Below, in pieces: positions 50,173 through 60,906 of a stretch of DNA of 64,000 nucleotides. The notes beneath the pieces are model-generated. The model was not told where the DNA came from. It was given only the letters and a program-made list of their open reading frames with translations, and did no database searches. How positions within the stretch are numbered: position 1 is the first letter of the stretch; the number at the start of each line of letters is the position of its first letter. Source of the DNA: Blattabacterium cuenoti (GTDB lineage Bacteria > Bacteroidota > Bacteroidia > Flavobacteriales > Blattabacteriaceae); NCBI RefSeq assembly GCF_014251255.1, contig NZ_CP059182.1, positions 434,001 through 498,000 of the forward strand, written 5' to 3'. The position numbers and the translations under genes are program-made.

Positions 50173-51645
50173 TTATTTGTTTTTATAATTAAAATAATTT
50201 GGAGATTCTTTTGTAATGCTTACACTATGTGGATGATTTTCTTTTAATCCAGAATTAGTAATTCTAACAAATTTTCCAGTTTTCATTAATTCTGTAATGG
50301 TAGAGACTCCACAATATCCCATTCCAGAACGTAATCCCCCACAAATTTGATAAAGAACATCTTTCATTTTTCCTTTGTAAGGAACTCTAGCTTCTATTCC
50401 TTCTGGAACAAATTTTTTGTTGAATTGAAAATAACGATCTTTGCTTCCTCTTTTCATGGCCACTAAAGACCCCATTCCCACATATGTTTTAAATTTTCTT
50501 CCTTGAAAAATAATTTCTTCTCCTGGAGCTTCATCTGTTCCAGCAAATAAACTTCCAATCATAACAGAACTGGCTCCAGCTGCAATAGCTTTTACAACAT
50601 CTCCTGAATATCGAATTCCTCCATCAGAAATTACATTCACATTTCTTGTTTTTGCATATTCATAGACATCATTTATGGCCGTAATTTGAGGCATTCCAAC
50701 TCCAGCTATAACTCTTGTTGTACAAATAGATCCTGAACCAATTCCTACTTTTAAAATAGTAGATCCAGCATCAATTAAATCTTTTGCGGCTTTCATAGTT
50801 ACTATATTTCCAGCTAATAGGGCTATATCTGGAAAATATTTTCTGATTGATTTTATCATTTTCAATATTCTATCGGAATGCCCATGAGCTGAATCTATGG
50901 ATATAATATCTGTTCCAACTTTTACTAAAGAATCAACTCTTTCTAAAGTATTTTTATCGATTCCTACAGATGCTCCTACTCGTAAACGACCTTTAGAATC
51001 CTTGCATGCATTTGGATATTCTATTAAATTATCAATATCCCTAATTGTAATTAAACCCACCAATTTTTTATTGTCGTCTACAATAGGTAATTTTTCTATT
51101 CTTTCCTCTAAAAGAATTTTTTTTGCTTTTTCTAAAGTTATATTTCTTTTAGTAGAAGTAATCAATTTTTCTTTTGTCATAACATCTTCTACCAAAGAAT
51201 CTAAATCCATCCTATATTTAATATCTCTACTCGTAATAATTCCAACCAAAGAATTATCTTTTTCAATTACAGGAAGACCAGAAATATGATATTTTCTCAT
51301 AAGAGATTGTGCATGTCTTAGTGTTGAATTTCTAGAAAGGGTAATAGGATCATCTATCATTCCGCTTTCACTTCTTTTTACTCTATAAACTTCTTCTGAT
51401 TGATTTTTTATATTCATATTTTTGTGAATAATTCCTATTCCACCTTCTCTTGCTATAGAAATAGCAAGAGAAGATTCAGTCACTGTATCCATAGCAGCAC
51501 TTAATATAGGAATATTAAGAGTAATGTCAAATGTTAAAGAAGTTTTAAGAGAAACTTCTGATGGATGAATAGAAGAATAAGATGGAACAAGTAAAACATC
51601 ATCAAAAGTTAAAGCTTCTTTTAAAATTTTTTTATTTAAAGACAT
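50173..51645 (-). CDS. guaB: IMP dehydrogenase
   Basis: 490 residues from ATG 51645 ([24 protein letters not shown]). A longer in-frame start (51738) would put a non-homologous, Phe/Tyr-rich stretch in front. TIM barrel with two inserted CBS domains (about 95-205), active-site Cys in [13 protein letters not shown] near 307, and the mobile flap RGSKDRYFQ. Rate-limiting step to GMP. A terminator-like hairpin lies about 70-100 bp upstream of the start. Confidence 0.97.
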   Translation of the reverse strand: MSLNKKILKEALTFDDVLLVPSYSSIHPSEVSLKTSLTFDITLNIPILSAAMDTVTESSLAISIAREGGIGIIHKNMNIKNQSEEVYRVKRSESGMIDDPITLSRNSTLRHAQSLMRKYHISGLPVIEKDNSLVGIITSRDIKYRMDLDSLVEDVMTKEKLITSTKRNITLEKAKKILLEERIEKLPIVDDNKKLVGLITIRDIDNLIEYPNACKDSKGRLRVGASVGIDKNTLERVDSLVKVGTDIISIDSAHGHSDRILKMIKSIRKYFPDIALLAGNIVTMKAAKDLIDAGSTILKVGIGSGSICTTRVIAGVGMPQITAINDVYEYAKTRNVNVISDGGIRYSGDVVKAIAAGASSVMIGSLFAGTDEAPGEEIIFQGRKFKTYVGMGSLVAMKRGSKDRYFQFNKKFVPEGIEARVPYKGKMKDVLYQICGGLRSGMGYCGVSTITELMKTGKFVRITNSGLKENHPHSVSITKESPNYFNYKNK

Positions 51646-51713
51646 AATTCTTGAATTTTTATTCAAAATATATATAAATTTGGTTATTTGATTAGTTATA
51701 TTATGTGACGTAT

Positions 51714-51746
51714 AAAAAAAAAATAAGAATTGTAACATTCTTATTT
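51714..51746 (-). terminator. terminator-like hairpin in the guaB leader
   Basis: On the minus strand, AAATAAGAAT (51746-51737), 6-nt loop, ATTCTTATTT (51730-51721), then seven more U (51720-51714). It ends 68 bp upstream of guaB. No gene lies directly upstream on this strand until rplS (start 52670). It could attenuate guaB or end an unannotated minus-strand transcript. Confidence 0.55.
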
Positions 51747-51871
51747 ACAAAGACATAAAAAAAATGAAAATGTATAAATTGTTTTTTATATATGAGAGTA
51801 TATAGATAATTTTTCATTTTTATATGAAAAAAATACAAATAATGTATATTTTATCATTCCAAATTTTTATA

Positions 51872-51879
51872 TAAATTTG
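51872..51879 (+). promoter_or_regulatory. possible -10-like box for the small lipoprotein gene
   Basis: TAAATTTG matches TAnnTTTG 38 bp before the lipoprotein ATG. The expected TTG at 51850-51852 reads TTT, so support is partial. Confidence 0.4.
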
Positions 51880-51916
51880 CCCATAATATGTTATAACTGA
51901 AATAATATTATTGATT

Positions 51917-52198
51917 ATGATGAAAAAATTAAGAATTACTATTACCACGATCTTGTTAGCAATCTTTTTATTTGCAAGTAGTAGTTGTAATAACAAATCT
52001 AAAAACGAAAATACTTCTAATACAACAGAAGAGGAAAAAACAGCTAATAATAATGAAAATCAAACAAATTCCACAAATACGACTCCTCCTTCTACTTCAG
52101 AAGAATCCTCAAAAAATAATGGGGAAGATGCTGCTGCAGGATCCAACAATAATGATAAAGAAAAAATAACTCCTGAAGAAAACGAAAAAAATAAATAA
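51917..52198 (+). CDS. small low-complexity lipoprotein of unknown function
   Basis: 93 residues from ATG 51917 (ATG 51920 also possible). Signal peptide with membrane stretch TITTILLAIFLFAS and lipobox SSSC (Cys near residue 24). The mature part is almost all Asn, Thr, Ser, Glu and Lys (for example NNENQTNSTNTTPPSTSEES), with no fold motif; likely disordered. I do not recognise a family. It is a single-gene unit on the plus strand between two minus-strand genes, with its own possible promoter and a strong terminator, so it is probably expressed. Confidence 0.78.
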   Translation: MMKKLRITITTILLAIFLFASSSCNNKSKNENTSNTTEEEKTANNNENQTNSTNTTPPSTSEESSKNNGEDAAAGSNNNDKEKITPEENEKNK

Positions 52199-52205
52199 AA
52201 AAAAT

Positions 52206-52256
52206 AATCTAAAAAAAGAGGGGAATCAAATATTTCTCTCTTTTTTTAGATTTTTT
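52206..52256 (+). terminator. strong intrinsic terminator after the small lipoprotein gene
   Basis: A 15-bp perfect stem (AATCTAAAAAAAGAG 52206-52220 with CTCTTTTTTTAGATT 52238-52252) with a short loop, followed by T residues. Eight bases after the stop. It could also act on the opposite strand, but rplS ends 73 bp away. Confidence 0.85.
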
Positions 52257-52328
52257 ATATTCTAGACTTGGAATAAATAATTTTAATCTAAGGAAGATTT
52301 GTATTTTTATGCTTTTTTGAATCCAAAA

Positions 52329-52670
52329 TTATAGAAATCTTGCTTTCTTTCCTTTAAGGAATCTAAAATAATAAATTTTAGCTCGTCTTACTTTTCCTTT
52401 CTTATTCACTTCTATTTTTTGTATACTGGGTTGATTAAAAAAAAATATTCGTTCTATTCCTATTTCTCCACTCATTTTTCGAATAGTGAAAGTTTTTGTT
52501 AATCCTTTTCCTTGTTTTTTGAGAACAACTCCCTTAAAAGATTGGATTCTTTTTTTTTCTCCTTCTTTAATTTCAAAAAAAACGGTTATAGTATCTCCAG
52601 AATTAAATAAAGGAAAATCATTCTTTTTAAGAAATTTATTTTTCACGTATTGAATGTAATTTTCTGACAT
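52329..52670 (-). CDS. rplS: 50S ribosomal protein L19
   Basis: 113 residues. Typical blocks: FNSGDTITVFFEIKEGEKKRIQSFKGVVLKKQGKG, TFTIRKMSGEIGIERIFFFNQPSIQKIEV, KVRRAKIYYFRFLKGKKARF. Lies at the 30S-50S interface. 10 bp after glmM. Confidence 0.98.
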   Translation of the reverse strand: MSENYIQYVKNKFLKKNDFPLFNSGDTITVFFEIKEGEKKRIQSFKGVVLKKQGKGLTKTFTIRKMSGEIGIERIFFFNQPSIQKIEVNKKGKVRRAKIYYFRFLKGKKARFL

Positions 52671-52680
52671 AAATATTTTT

Positions 52681-54090
52681 TTAATGAAAATTTTTTATTT
52701 CGGATATTATTTGATTTACTAAAAAAGATGCTCTTTTTTTTGATCGACTTTCTGCATATATTCGAATAATATTTTCAGTTTTAGATTTTCTTACATGAAT
52801 CCATTCATGACTTTTAAAATGAATTTTAATTCCATCATTGACATCTATTTCTTCTTCCTTATATTTCTTTTTAATTTTTTCTAAAAAAACATTAACTTTT
52901 TGATCATGAAATAATTGAATCTTCTTTTTAGACATAAAATAATTAGGATATTTTTTTCTCAATTTAGTTAATGGAATTTTTGAAAGTGAGGCTACATAAG
53001 TTAAAAATAAGGCAATTCCTACCAATGCATCTCTCCCATAACGCAAATCTGGATAAATAATTCCTCCATTTCCTTCTCCTCCAATCACTGCATGAACTTT
53101 TTTCATCTTTTTGACAACATGAACTTCTCCCACGGAAGTGGAATAATAAGGAACTCCTCTATTAATGGATAAATCTTTCAATGCATGAGAAGAAGATAAA
53201 GTAGAAACAATAGGGCCTAATTTTTTTTTTAAAATATAATCTGCAATAGACACTATTGTATACTCTTCTCCAAAAAAATTTCCATTTTCACAAATAAATA
53301 CAACACGATCTACATCTGGATCTACAGATATTCCCAAATCCGCTTGCATTTTTGGTACTTTTTTGCATATTTCTTTCAAATTTTTTCCAACAGGTTCAGG
53401 ATTATGAACAAAATTTCCATGAGGATCACAATACATTTTAACTATTATTTCAACTCCCAAAGATTTTAAAAGATTAGGAACAGCTATTCCCCCTGTAGAA
53501 TTAATTCCATCTACTACGATTTTAAATTTAGCTTTTTTAATCATTTTGACATCTACCAATGGTAATGAAATAATAGTATTTATATGTTTTTGAACATAGT
53601 TTTCTATGTATTTGTATTGTCCTAATTCATTAAATGGAACAAAATGTAAATATTTTTCTGTTTTGTCATCTACTATGCATAGTAATTTTTTGAAATCTTT
53701 TTCTGATAAAAATTCTCCTTTAGAATTGAATATCTTTAATCCATTCCAATTTTTTGGATTATGACTTGCGGTTAACATAATCCCACCATCTGCTTTTTCA
53801 TTCATAACTGCAATGCCTACAGTAGGTGTTGTAGATAACCCAATATCAAAGACATCCACTCCAAGACTTTGAAAAGTGATAATTAAAAATTTTTGTAAAC
53901 TAAAAGAAGTAGTACGACCATCTCTCCCTAAGATTATTAAATACTTCTCTCTACTTTTTTTTTTATATTTTCTTTTCATCCAGGAAACATAACCAGCAGA
54001 AATTTTTATTATGTCTATAGGAGAAAAACTTTCTCCAACTTTTCCTCCTAATGTTCCCCTTATTCCAGATAAAGATTTGACAAGTATCAA
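52681..54090 (-). CDS. glmM: phosphoglucosamine mutase
   Basis: 469 residues of the phosphohexomutase superfamily. Phosphoserine loop LTASHNPKNWNG near residue 107, metal site SVDPDVDRV near 253, sugar loop GGEGNGGII near 338, phosphate-binding C-terminal region RIYAESRSKKRA. Most likely converts glucosamine-6-P to glucosamine-1-P for peptidoglycan and LPS; Bacteroidota members of this shape are annotated GlmM, though other hexose phosphates are possible. Heads into rplS. Confidence 0.88.
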   Translation of the reverse strand: MILVKSLSGIRGTLGGKVGESFSPIDIIKISAGYVSWMKRKYKKKSREKYLIILGRDGRTTSFSLQKFLIITFQSLGVDVFDIGLSTTPTVGIAVMNEKADGGIMLTASHNPKNWNGLKIFNSKGEFLSEKDFKKLLCIVDDKTEKYLHFVPFNELGQYKYIENYVQKHINTIISLPLVDVKMIKKAKFKIVVDGINSTGGIAVPNLLKSLGVEIIVKMYCDPHGNFVHNPEPVGKNLKEICKKVPKMQADLGISVDPDVDRVVFICENGNFFGEEYTIVSIADYILKKKLGPIVSTLSSSHALKDLSINRGVPYYSTSVGEVHVVKKMKKVHAVIGGEGNGGIIYPDLRYGRDALVGIALFLTYVASLSKIPLTKLRKKYPNYFMSKKKIQLFHDQKVNVFLEKIKKKYKEEEIDVNDGIKIHFKSHEWIHVRKSKTENIIRIYAESRSKKRASFLVNQIISEIKNFH

Positions 54091-54140
54091 AAAAATTCAT
54101 TTTTTTATGATGGCAAAAATACAAAATTAAATTTTTAGAT

Positions 54141-55400
54141 TTACTCAAATTCTATAACTCTTATGAGAGTTATTTTATTTATAATAAAAAAAACAGTAAA
54201 AAACATAGTAGAAATACATATAAAAATAATGGATAAATTAATAAGAACTATATCATTGATATTCAAATAAACAGGAACAAAATCAATATAATATTGTACT
54301 TTATTTAAAGATAAGAATCTAAATTTTTTTTGTAAAATTAAAAAGGAAATCCCTATAATATTTCCTATTATCAATGAAGGAATTAAAATTTTCATCACAT
54401 AATATAAAAATATCTTATAAATAACTTTGTTTTTAGCTCCTATAATTTTTAAAATTCCTATAGTTTTCATTCTTTCTAAAATGAGTATTAAAAGAAATAC
54501 AACCATATTAATAATGATAGATATCAAAACTATAAAACTAATAACAAGAATGTTTACATTAAATATATGAATCCATTCTAAAATATTATCAGAATCAAAC
54601 TGATCGTAAATAGTTTTTACTAAAAAATTATTTGGAATTTTCTTTTTAATTTTATTCTCAAGGAGTTCCATTTTTTTATGGTCAATAATAGAAGATAAAA
54701 ACAATTCAATTCCTTCTAAAAAATTTTCATTCCAATTATTTATATGCTGTATATGTTTCATATCTCCAATCATATAAACATTATCAAATTCTGGAATTCC
54801 AGTATCATATAATCCACATACATAAAATTTTTTAGAAGTAAAGAAAGGAATTCCTTTTTTAAAAGAAAGAAAATTTAGATGAATAATTGAACCTATGTTC
54901 AACCCTAATGAACAGGAAATTTTTTGAGATAAAATAACTTTCTGACTAGAAAAAAGATTTTTTTTTATTTTTGAAAAAGATCCTTTAACTAAAAAATATT
55001 TAAAAAAAGCAGTATTATAATCTTTTTCATAGAATCCTTTAAATACGAATTTTTCTACATTTTTTTGATTTGTAACAATCATTACATTTTTTTCAGAAAA
55101 AGGATGAATCTGACGAATAGAACAATTTTTATTAGAAAATTGATTGAGTAAAATAGGGATTTTTTTTTTTAAAAATCCCCTTTTTGAATTATTATAAATA
55201 ATAATTTGACCTTGAATATTTAATAATTTTTTGATTATAAATTCTTTAAATCCAAATCCTATAGAGAAAGTTAGAAGAGTTATAATTACACTAAATATTA
55301 TTGTTACTTGTGTAATTAAAACTATTGTAAAAACCATTTTACTTTTACTAGAATCTTTCCAAATCGTTTTTTTTGAAAAAAACCATTCAAAATTATTCAA
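54141..55400 (-). CDS. LolC/E-like (FtsX-family) ABC transporter permease
   Basis: 419 residues. Membrane helix near 25-48, a large periplasmic domain (about 50-270), then three C-terminal helices (about 275-300, 325-352, 380-408) in the FtsX arrangement; MKTIGILKIIGAKNKVIYKIFLYY is the cytoplasmic coupling motif. LolCDE extracts lipoproteins from the inner membrane. The ATPase LolD is not adjacent. Contains T11 on the plus strand (55160-55170), an A11 run in the coding strand. Starts 2 bp after the dnaB stop. Confidence 0.85.
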   Translation of the reverse strand: MNNFEWFFSKKTIWKDSSKSKMVFTIVLITQVTIIFSVIITLLTFSIGFGFKEFIIKKLLNIQGQIIIYNNSKRGFLKKKIPILLNQFSNKNCSIRQIHPFSEKNVMIVTNQKNVEKFVFKGFYEKDYNTAFFKYFLVKGSFSKIKKNLFSSQKVILSQKISCSLGLNIGSIIHLNFLSFKKGIPFFTSKKFYVCGLYDTGIPEFDNVYMIGDMKHIQHINNWNENFLEGIELFLSSIIDHKKMELLENKIKKKIPNNFLVKTIYDQFDSDNILEWIHIFNVNILVISFIVLISIIINMVVFLLILILERMKTIGILKIIGAKNKVIYKIFLYYVMKILIPSLIIGNIIGISFLILQKKFRFLSLNKVQYYIDFVPVYLNINDIVLINLSIIFICISTMFFTVFFIINKITLIRVIEFE

Positions 55401-55402
55401 AA

Positions 55403-56980
55403 TTAAAAAGAAAAATTATCCTCCTCTTTTATAAGAGGATCTTTAAAATCAATATCATCGTATGATGACGTCATAATAGAAGGTTTTTCTATGAAAAAAC
55501 TATCTTTATCTAAAACATTTTTTTTATAATCTTCTTCCCAATCTAAAAAAGATCTTTTTTTCTTTTCAAAATCCATAAATTTTGATTGATTACTTATAAA
55601 TTTTAAACGAAATTTATCCAATATTCCATTTCTATGTTTTGCTATTATTATTTCTGCTTGCCCAATGCAAGAATCATTCTCATCCGTATCCCAAGTATTG
55701 AATCCATAATATTCAGGTCTGTAAATAAATAAAACAATATCTGCATCTTGTTCTATAGCTCCAGACTCACGTAAATCAGACAACAAAGGACGTTTACTTC
55801 CACCTCTTGTTTCTACAGCTCTAGATAATTGAGATAAAGCAATGATAGGAATATCTAATTCCTTTGCTATAGATTTTAAACTCCTAGAAATTATTGATAT
55901 TTCTTGCTCTCTATTTATTCTACTACTAGAATAACCATGATCTCTAATTCCCATTAATTGCATATAATCTATCAAAATTAACTTTATCCCATGCTGGGAT
56001 ATTAAACGACGACATTTTGTACGTAAACTAAATATAGATAAAGAAGGTGTATCATCTATAAAAAGAGGTGCTTCTTTTAATTTTTTAGTTTTTAAAAAAA
56101 GTTGTTTCCAATCTAAATCAGATAAATAAGATCTTTTTAGTTTTTCTGAAGATATTCCAGATTCTGATGAAATTAATCTTGTAATTAATTGAACAGAGGA
56201 CATTTCTAATGAAAAAATAACAGCAGGAATTTTTTGTTCTATCACAATGTTTCTAACCATAGACAACATAAAAGTCGTTTTTCCCATACCAGGTCTAGAA
56301 GCAAGTATAATTAAATCAGAATTCTGCCAACCAGAAGTAATTTTATCCATTTTATAAAAACCAGAAGAAATCCCACTTAATCCATCCTTATTTTTTCCTA
56401 TTTTCTTTATTTTTTCAATAGCTTTCATAATGAGAGATGGTGTACTTTCATATTTTTTTGATTTTAAATATCTTTGGTTTATCTCAAAAAGTTTAGATTC
56501 TGCTTTATCTAAAAGTTCAAAAACATCTGCTCCATTATCATAACAATTTTCTATAATCTCCGAAGAGATACTGATCAATTTTCTAAGTAGGAATTTTTGT
56601 TGGACTATACGACTATGATATTCTATATGTGCAGAAGAAATAACTTTTTGTGTCAATTCTATTAAATATAATTCTCCTCCTATAATATCAAGTTTCCCAT
56701 CTTGACGTAGTTGATTAGAAACAGTATAAATGTCGACCGGTTTAGAATTATGATATAACTTTTGAATAGCACGAAATATATCTTGATGTTCTTTCTTATA
56801 AAAAACTTCAGGAAAAAGAATATCAACAATTTCATCTAATCCTTTTTTATCAATCATAATAGCACCTATTATCGCATATTCTAAATCTAATGCTTGAGGA
56901 GGGATTTTTCCATCCTTTATAATAAAATCAGAACGTAATTTATTTTCTTCCTCTTGGATTAGATGATTCATTTCTCTCAT
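55403..56980 (-). CDS. dnaB: replicative DNA helicase DnaB
   Basis: 525 residues. N-terminal primase-binding domain (QALDLEYAIIGAIMIDKKGLDEI...) to about residue 150, RecA-like core with Walker A ASRPGMGKTTF near 228, ...ILIDYMQLM near 325, and LSQLSRAVETRGGSKRPLLSDLRESGAIEQDAD near 390. Hexameric fork helicase. Start could be the second Met (56971). No intein. Confidence 0.97.
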   Translation of the reverse strand: MREMNHLIQEEENKLRSDFIIKDGKIPPQALDLEYAIIGAIMIDKKGLDEIVDILFPEVFYKKEHQDIFRAIQKLYHNSKPVDIYTVSNQLRQDGKLDIIGGELYLIELTQKVISSAHIEYHSRIVQQKFLLRKLISISSEIIENCYDNGADVFELLDKAESKLFEINQRYLKSKKYESTPSLIMKAIEKIKKIGKNKDGLSGISSGFYKMDKITSGWQNSDLIILASRPGMGKTTFMLSMVRNIVIEQKIPAVIFSLEMSSVQLITRLISSESGISSEKLKRSYLSDLDWKQLFLKTKKLKEAPLFIDDTPSLSIFSLRTKCRRLISQHGIKLILIDYMQLMGIRDHGYSSSRINREQEISIISRSLKSIAKELDIPIIALSQLSRAVETRGGSKRPLLSDLRESGAIEQDADIVLFIYRPEYYGFNTWDTDENDSCIGQAEIIIAKHRNGILDKFRLKFISNQSKFMDFEKKKRSFLDWEEDYKKNVLDKDSFFIEKPSIMTSSYDDIDFKDPLIKEEDNFSF

Positions 56981-57047
56981 TTATCATGATTTTTTTGTTT
57001 TTTTTTTTATGACATAAAAAATAAAGTTCTTTACATATCCATTAAAA

Positions 57048-57071
57048 TAAAAAAAATCAATGAAAATTGAT
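57048..57071 (-). terminator. weak terminator after accA
   Basis: Minus strand: ATCAA (57071-57067), 6-nt loop, TTGAT (57060-57056), then eight U. Eight bases beyond the accA stop codon. Confidence 0.55.
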
Positions 57072-57078
57072 GATTTTT

Positions 57079-58035
57079 TTAATCATAAAAAAAACCTATA
57101 GAAATATACTTATTTTTCCTATTTCTGATTAAAACTTCTGTATCAAAAAATGATAATTGTTTATAATATTTCATGATTTGTTTTTTAACAACTTTGTATG
57201 CTAATTCAGGATGAAAATGAGCTCCTCCTAAAGGTTCTTTAATAATGTCATCTATAAGATTTAATTTATACATATCTTCTGCAGTTAATTTCAACAACTC
57301 TGCTGATTTTTCTTTTTTTTCCCAATTTCCCCAAAGAATTGTAGAACAACTTTCAGGAGAAATAACAGAATACCAAGAATTTTCCATCATAGAAACCTTA
57401 TCTCCTATTCCAATCCCCAATGCTCCACCACTTGCTCCTTCTCCTATAATTATAACAATTATAGGAACTTTCAAACACATCATCTCATAAATATTTTTTC
57501 CAATAGCTTCTCCTTGACCTCTTTCTTCTGCTTCAATTCCAGGAAAAGCACCTGGGGTATCTATAAAAGATACAATAGGTTTATGGAACTTTTCCGCTAA
57601 TTTCATAAGACGTAATGCTTTTCTATATCCTTCTGGATTAGGCATTCCAAATCTTCTATATTGTCTTTCTTTAGTATTTTTTCCTTTTTGAGTTCCTATA
57701 AACATAAAAGTTTTATCTTCTATTTTTCCAAAACCCCCTATCATTGCTTTGTCATCTCCAATATGACGATCTCCATGCAACTCAATAAAAGAATCTTTTT
57801 TCGTAATAGAAAGAATATAATCTAAAGTGTAAGGTCTGTTTGGATGTCTAGACAATTGAACTCTTTGCCAAGGAGTTAATTTATGATGTAACCTTTTAAT
57901 AGTTTGTTCCAATTTCTCTTGTAATTGAGTACAAACTTCTTTCATATTTACACCACTTTTCTTTTGTATAAGAATACAATTAATATACTGATCCTGAATT
58001 TCTTTTATAGGCTTTTCAAAATCTAAATATTCCAT
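57079..58035 (-). CDS. accA: acetyl-CoA carboxylase carboxyltransferase alpha subunit
   Basis: 318 residues. Crotonase-fold carboxyltransferase: [72 protein letters not shown], and [14 protein letters not shown] near 195-208. With AccD it transfers carboxyl from biotin to acetyl-CoA, the first step of fatty acid synthesis. 99 bp before dnaB with a terminator between. Confidence 0.97.
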   Translation of the reverse strand: MEYLDFEKPIKEIQDQYINCILIQKKSGVNMKEVCTQLQEKLEQTIKRLHHKLTPWQRVQLSRHPNRPYTLDYILSITKKDSFIELHGDRHIGDDKAMIGGFGKIEDKTFMFIGTQKGKNTKERQYRRFGMPNPEGYRKALRLMKLAEKFHKPIVSFIDTPGAFPGIEAEERGQGEAIGKNIYEMMCLKVPIIVIIIGEGASGGALGIGIGDKVSMMENSWYSVISPESCSTILWGNWEKKEKSAELLKLTAEDMYKLNLIDDIIKEPLGGAHFHPELAYKVVKKQIMKYYKQLSFFDTEVLIRNRKNKYISIGFFYD

Positions 58036-58057
58036 GATGAAAAAAAAATATATTTGA

Positions 58058-58816
58058 CTATGTCAATGAAAAAATATATTCTTTATTCAAAAGAGAAATG
58101 TATTCTGTAGAAATTCCTTTTGGACATTCAATTTCACAAGATTTAGTATTAGTACAACTTCCAAATCCTTCCTCATCCATTTTTTTTACCATATTTAATA
58201 CACGATTTTTTCTTTCTATTTGTCCTTGTGGAAGAAAAGAAAATTGTGAAACTTTTGCTGAAACAAATAACATAGCTGATCTATTTTTACATACAGCAAC
58301 ACACGCTCCACACCCAATACATGTAGCAGCATCAAAAGCTTTATCTGCATCTTCTTTTGGAATAGGAATCATGTTTCCATCTACTGTTTTTCCGAATGTA
58401 TTCACAGAAATAAAACCTCCTGAGATAATAATTCTATCAAAAGATGATCTATCAACAACAAGATCTTTAATAACAGGAAAAGGTTTTGCTCTCCAAGGTT
58501 CAATATATATAGTTTCTTCATCATGAAAACGACGCATATGCAATTGACAAGTTGTAACTAAATTATCTGGACCATGAGCTCTTCCATTTATGTATAACGA
58601 ACACATTCCACAAATTCCTTCACGACAATCGTGATCAAACGATATAGGATATTCTTTTTTACTATATAAAATTTTGTTATTTAAAACATCTAACATTTCT
58701 AAAAAAGAACTATCAGGAGATATATTATTAATTCTATAAGTTTTAAATTTTCCCTTTTCTTTATTATTTTTTTGCCTCCATATTTTTAATGTAAAATTAA
58801 GTAATCCTTTCTTCAT
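58058..58816 (-). CDS. sdhB: succinate dehydrogenase iron-sulfur subunit
   Basis: 252 residues. [2Fe-2S] ligands in [11 protein letters not shown] near residue 63 and a downstream Cys in TTCQL; [4Fe-4S]/[3Fe-4S] Cys groups in [11 protein letters not shown] near 158 and [14 protein letters not shown] near 225. Electron link between SdhA and the membrane quinone site. Third in the order sdhC-sdhA-sdhB. Confidence 0.97.
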   Translation of the reverse strand: MKKGLLNFTLKIWRQKNNKEKGKFKTYRINNISPDSSFLEMLDVLNNKILYSKKEYPISFDHDCREGICGMCSLYINGRAHGPDNLVTTCQLHMRRFHDEETIYIEPWRAKPFPVIKDLVVDRSSFDRIIISGGFISVNTFGKTVDGNMIPIPKEDADKAFDAATCIGCGACVAVCKNRSAMLFVSAKVSQFSFLPQGQIERKNRVLNMVKKMDEEGFGSCTNTKSCEIECPKGISTEYISLLNKEYIFSLT

Positions 58817-58833
58817 AAAATTATAATTTTTCT

Positions 58834-60852
58834 TTATTTATAAGAACGAGATTGCAATTTTACAAAATTAAAAGATAAATTTTCTTTGTGCATAATTTCT
58901 TCACTAAGAAGTTTTTCTTTTTGATATTCCCATACAGAAATATATTTATAATGAATATCGTCTCGTAAGGCTTCTCCTTCTTTTGTTTGATATTCTTCTC
59001 TAAAATGACTTCCACAAGATTCTTTTCTATTTAAAGCATCCATTGCTATTAGTTCTCCTAATTCTAAAAAATCTGCAACACGTTCAGCTTTTTCTAATTC
59101 TGAATTGAATCCATCATTTTTCTTTCCAGGAACATAAATATTTTTCCAAAATTCATCACGTAGTTCTTGTATTCTTTCTATGGATTCAGATAATCCTTTA
59201 TGATTTCTACTCATCCCAACATATTTCCACATGATTTTTCCAAGTTCCTTGTGAAAAAAATCAACAGAAAAATCTCCATTATTATGAAGAAATCGTTTTA
59301 TTCTATCTTTTACATTTTTTTCAGAATTATCAAATTCTATATGTTTTGTAGATATATTTTTTTTATGTACAACATATTGAGATAAATAATCCGCTATAGT
59401 ATATGGCAAAATAAAATAACCATCAGCTAATCCTTGCATTAATGCAGAAGCTCCAAGACGATTTGCTCCATGATCTGAAAAGTTAGCTTCTCCTATAACA
59501 TAACATCCTTTTATAGAAGACATTAAATTATAATCTACCCATAATCCCCCCATAGTGTAATGAACAGCAGGATAAATTTTCATGGGATTTTTATAAGGAT
59601 TTTTATTGGTTATTTTCTCATACATATGAAATAAATTTCCATATTTAGATTCCATAACACTTTCTCCCAACTTTTTAATTTCTACGAAAGTTGGATTTTT
59701 AATTCCAAGTTCATTTGCTTTTTCTATTCCATATTGTTTTATAGAATAAGAAAAATCTAAAAAGACACCTTCTTTTTCTTCATTATTCTCTATTCCTAAT
59801 CCTTTATCACAACGTTCTTTAGCCGCACGTGATGCCACATCTCTTGGAACAAGATTTCCAAATGATGGATAACGTCTTTCAAGATAATAATCTTTTTCTT
59901 CTTCAAGAAGATCTTCAGGAGATTTAGTTCCATTTCTTATAGAAATAGCGTCTTCTATTTTTTTTGGAACCCAAATACGTCCATCATTTCTCAATGATTC
60001 AGACATCAATGTTAATTTAGATTGATAATTTCCATGAACTGGAATACAAGTTGGATGTATTTGAGTATAACAAGGATTTGCAAAAAATCCACCTTTTTTA
60101 TGAACTTTCCAAATAGCACTAGCATTAGCTCCCATTGCATTAGTTGATAAAAAAAACACATTTCCATAACCTCCAGATGCAATAATAACAGCATGTGCTG
60201 TATGACGTTCAATTTCTCCAGAAATTAAATTTCTAGCAATGATTCCTCTAGCAGCTCCTTCTATGACAACTAAATCAAGCATTTCATGACGATTATACAT
60301 TTTTATTCTTCCTTTTCCAATTTGTCTAGACATAGCTGAATAACAACCCAATAAAAGTTGTTGTCCTGTTTGTCCTTTAGCATAAAAAGTTCTAGAAACT
60401 TTAGTTCCTCCAAAAGATCTATTTTCAAGATACCCAGCATAATCACGAGCAAATGGAACTCCTTGAGCAACACATTGATCAATAATATTAGAAGAGATTT
60501 CTGCCAAACGATAGACATTTGCTTCTCTAGATCTATAATCTCCTCCTTTAATAGTATCATAAAAAAGTTGATAAACAGAATCATTATCTCCTTTGTAATT
60601 TTTAGAAGCGTTAATTCCTCCTTGTGCAGCAACAGAGTGAGCTCTTCTAGGAGAATCTTGATAACAAAAAACTTTAACCTTATATCCTAGTTCAGCCAAA
60701 GAAGCGCAGGTAGATCCACCAGAAAGTCCTGTTCCAATCACTATAATTTCTATCTTAGATCTATTATTAGGAGATACTAATTTTAAAGTAGATTTATGAT
60801 TGGTCCATTTTTGAGACAGTTCTCCACTCGGTATTTTTGAGTTTAGTTTCAA
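58834..60852 (-). CDS. sdhA: succinate dehydrogenase flavoprotein subunit
   Basis: 672 residues. FAD-binding [17 protein letters not shown] near residue 38, covalent-flavin region [14 protein letters not shown] near 69, active-site [15 protein letters not shown] near 440. Length and blocks match Bacteroidota (B-type) SdhA rather than the ~590-residue proteobacterial type. Oxidises succinate to fumarate, or the reverse, with menaquinone. Confidence 0.97.
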   Translation of the reverse strand: MKLNSKIPSGELSQKWTNHKSTLKLVSPNNRSKIEIIVIGTGLSGGSTCASLAELGYKVKVFCYQDSPRRAHSVAAQGGINASKNYKGDNDSVYQLFYDTIKGGDYRSREANVYRLAEISSNIIDQCVAQGVPFARDYAGYLENRSFGGTKVSRTFYAKGQTGQQLLLGCYSAMSRQIGKGRIKMYNRHEMLDLVVIEGAARGIIARNLISGEIERHTAHAVIIASGGYGNVFFLSTNAMGANASAIWKVHKKGGFFANPCYTQIHPTCIPVHGNYQSKLTLMSESLRNDGRIWVPKKIEDAISIRNGTKSPEDLLEEEKDYYLERRYPSFGNLVPRDVASRAAKERCDKGLGIENNEEKEGVFLDFSYSIKQYGIEKANELGIKNPTFVEIKKLGESVMESKYGNLFHMYEKITNKNPYKNPMKIYPAVHYTMGGLWVDYNLMSSIKGCYVIGEANFSDHGANRLGASALMQGLADGYFILPYTIADYLSQYVVHKKNISTKHIEFDNSEKNVKDRIKRFLHNNGDFSVDFFHKELGKIMWKYVGMSRNHKGLSESIERIQELRDEFWKNIYVPGKKNDGFNSELEKAERVADFLELGELIAMDALNRKESCGSHFREEYQTKEGEALRDDIHYKYISVWEYQKEKLLSEEIMHKENLSFNFVKLQSRSYK

Positions 60853-60906
60853 TATATTATGATTATTATTATTTATAACTAAAAATAAAAAAAAATAATA
60901 CGACTC

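Noticed and set aside
51646-51738. 93-bp N-terminal extension of guaB
   Set aside because: The extension is Phe/Tyr/Asn-rich with no IMPDH homology, and the standard N-terminus starts at 51645.
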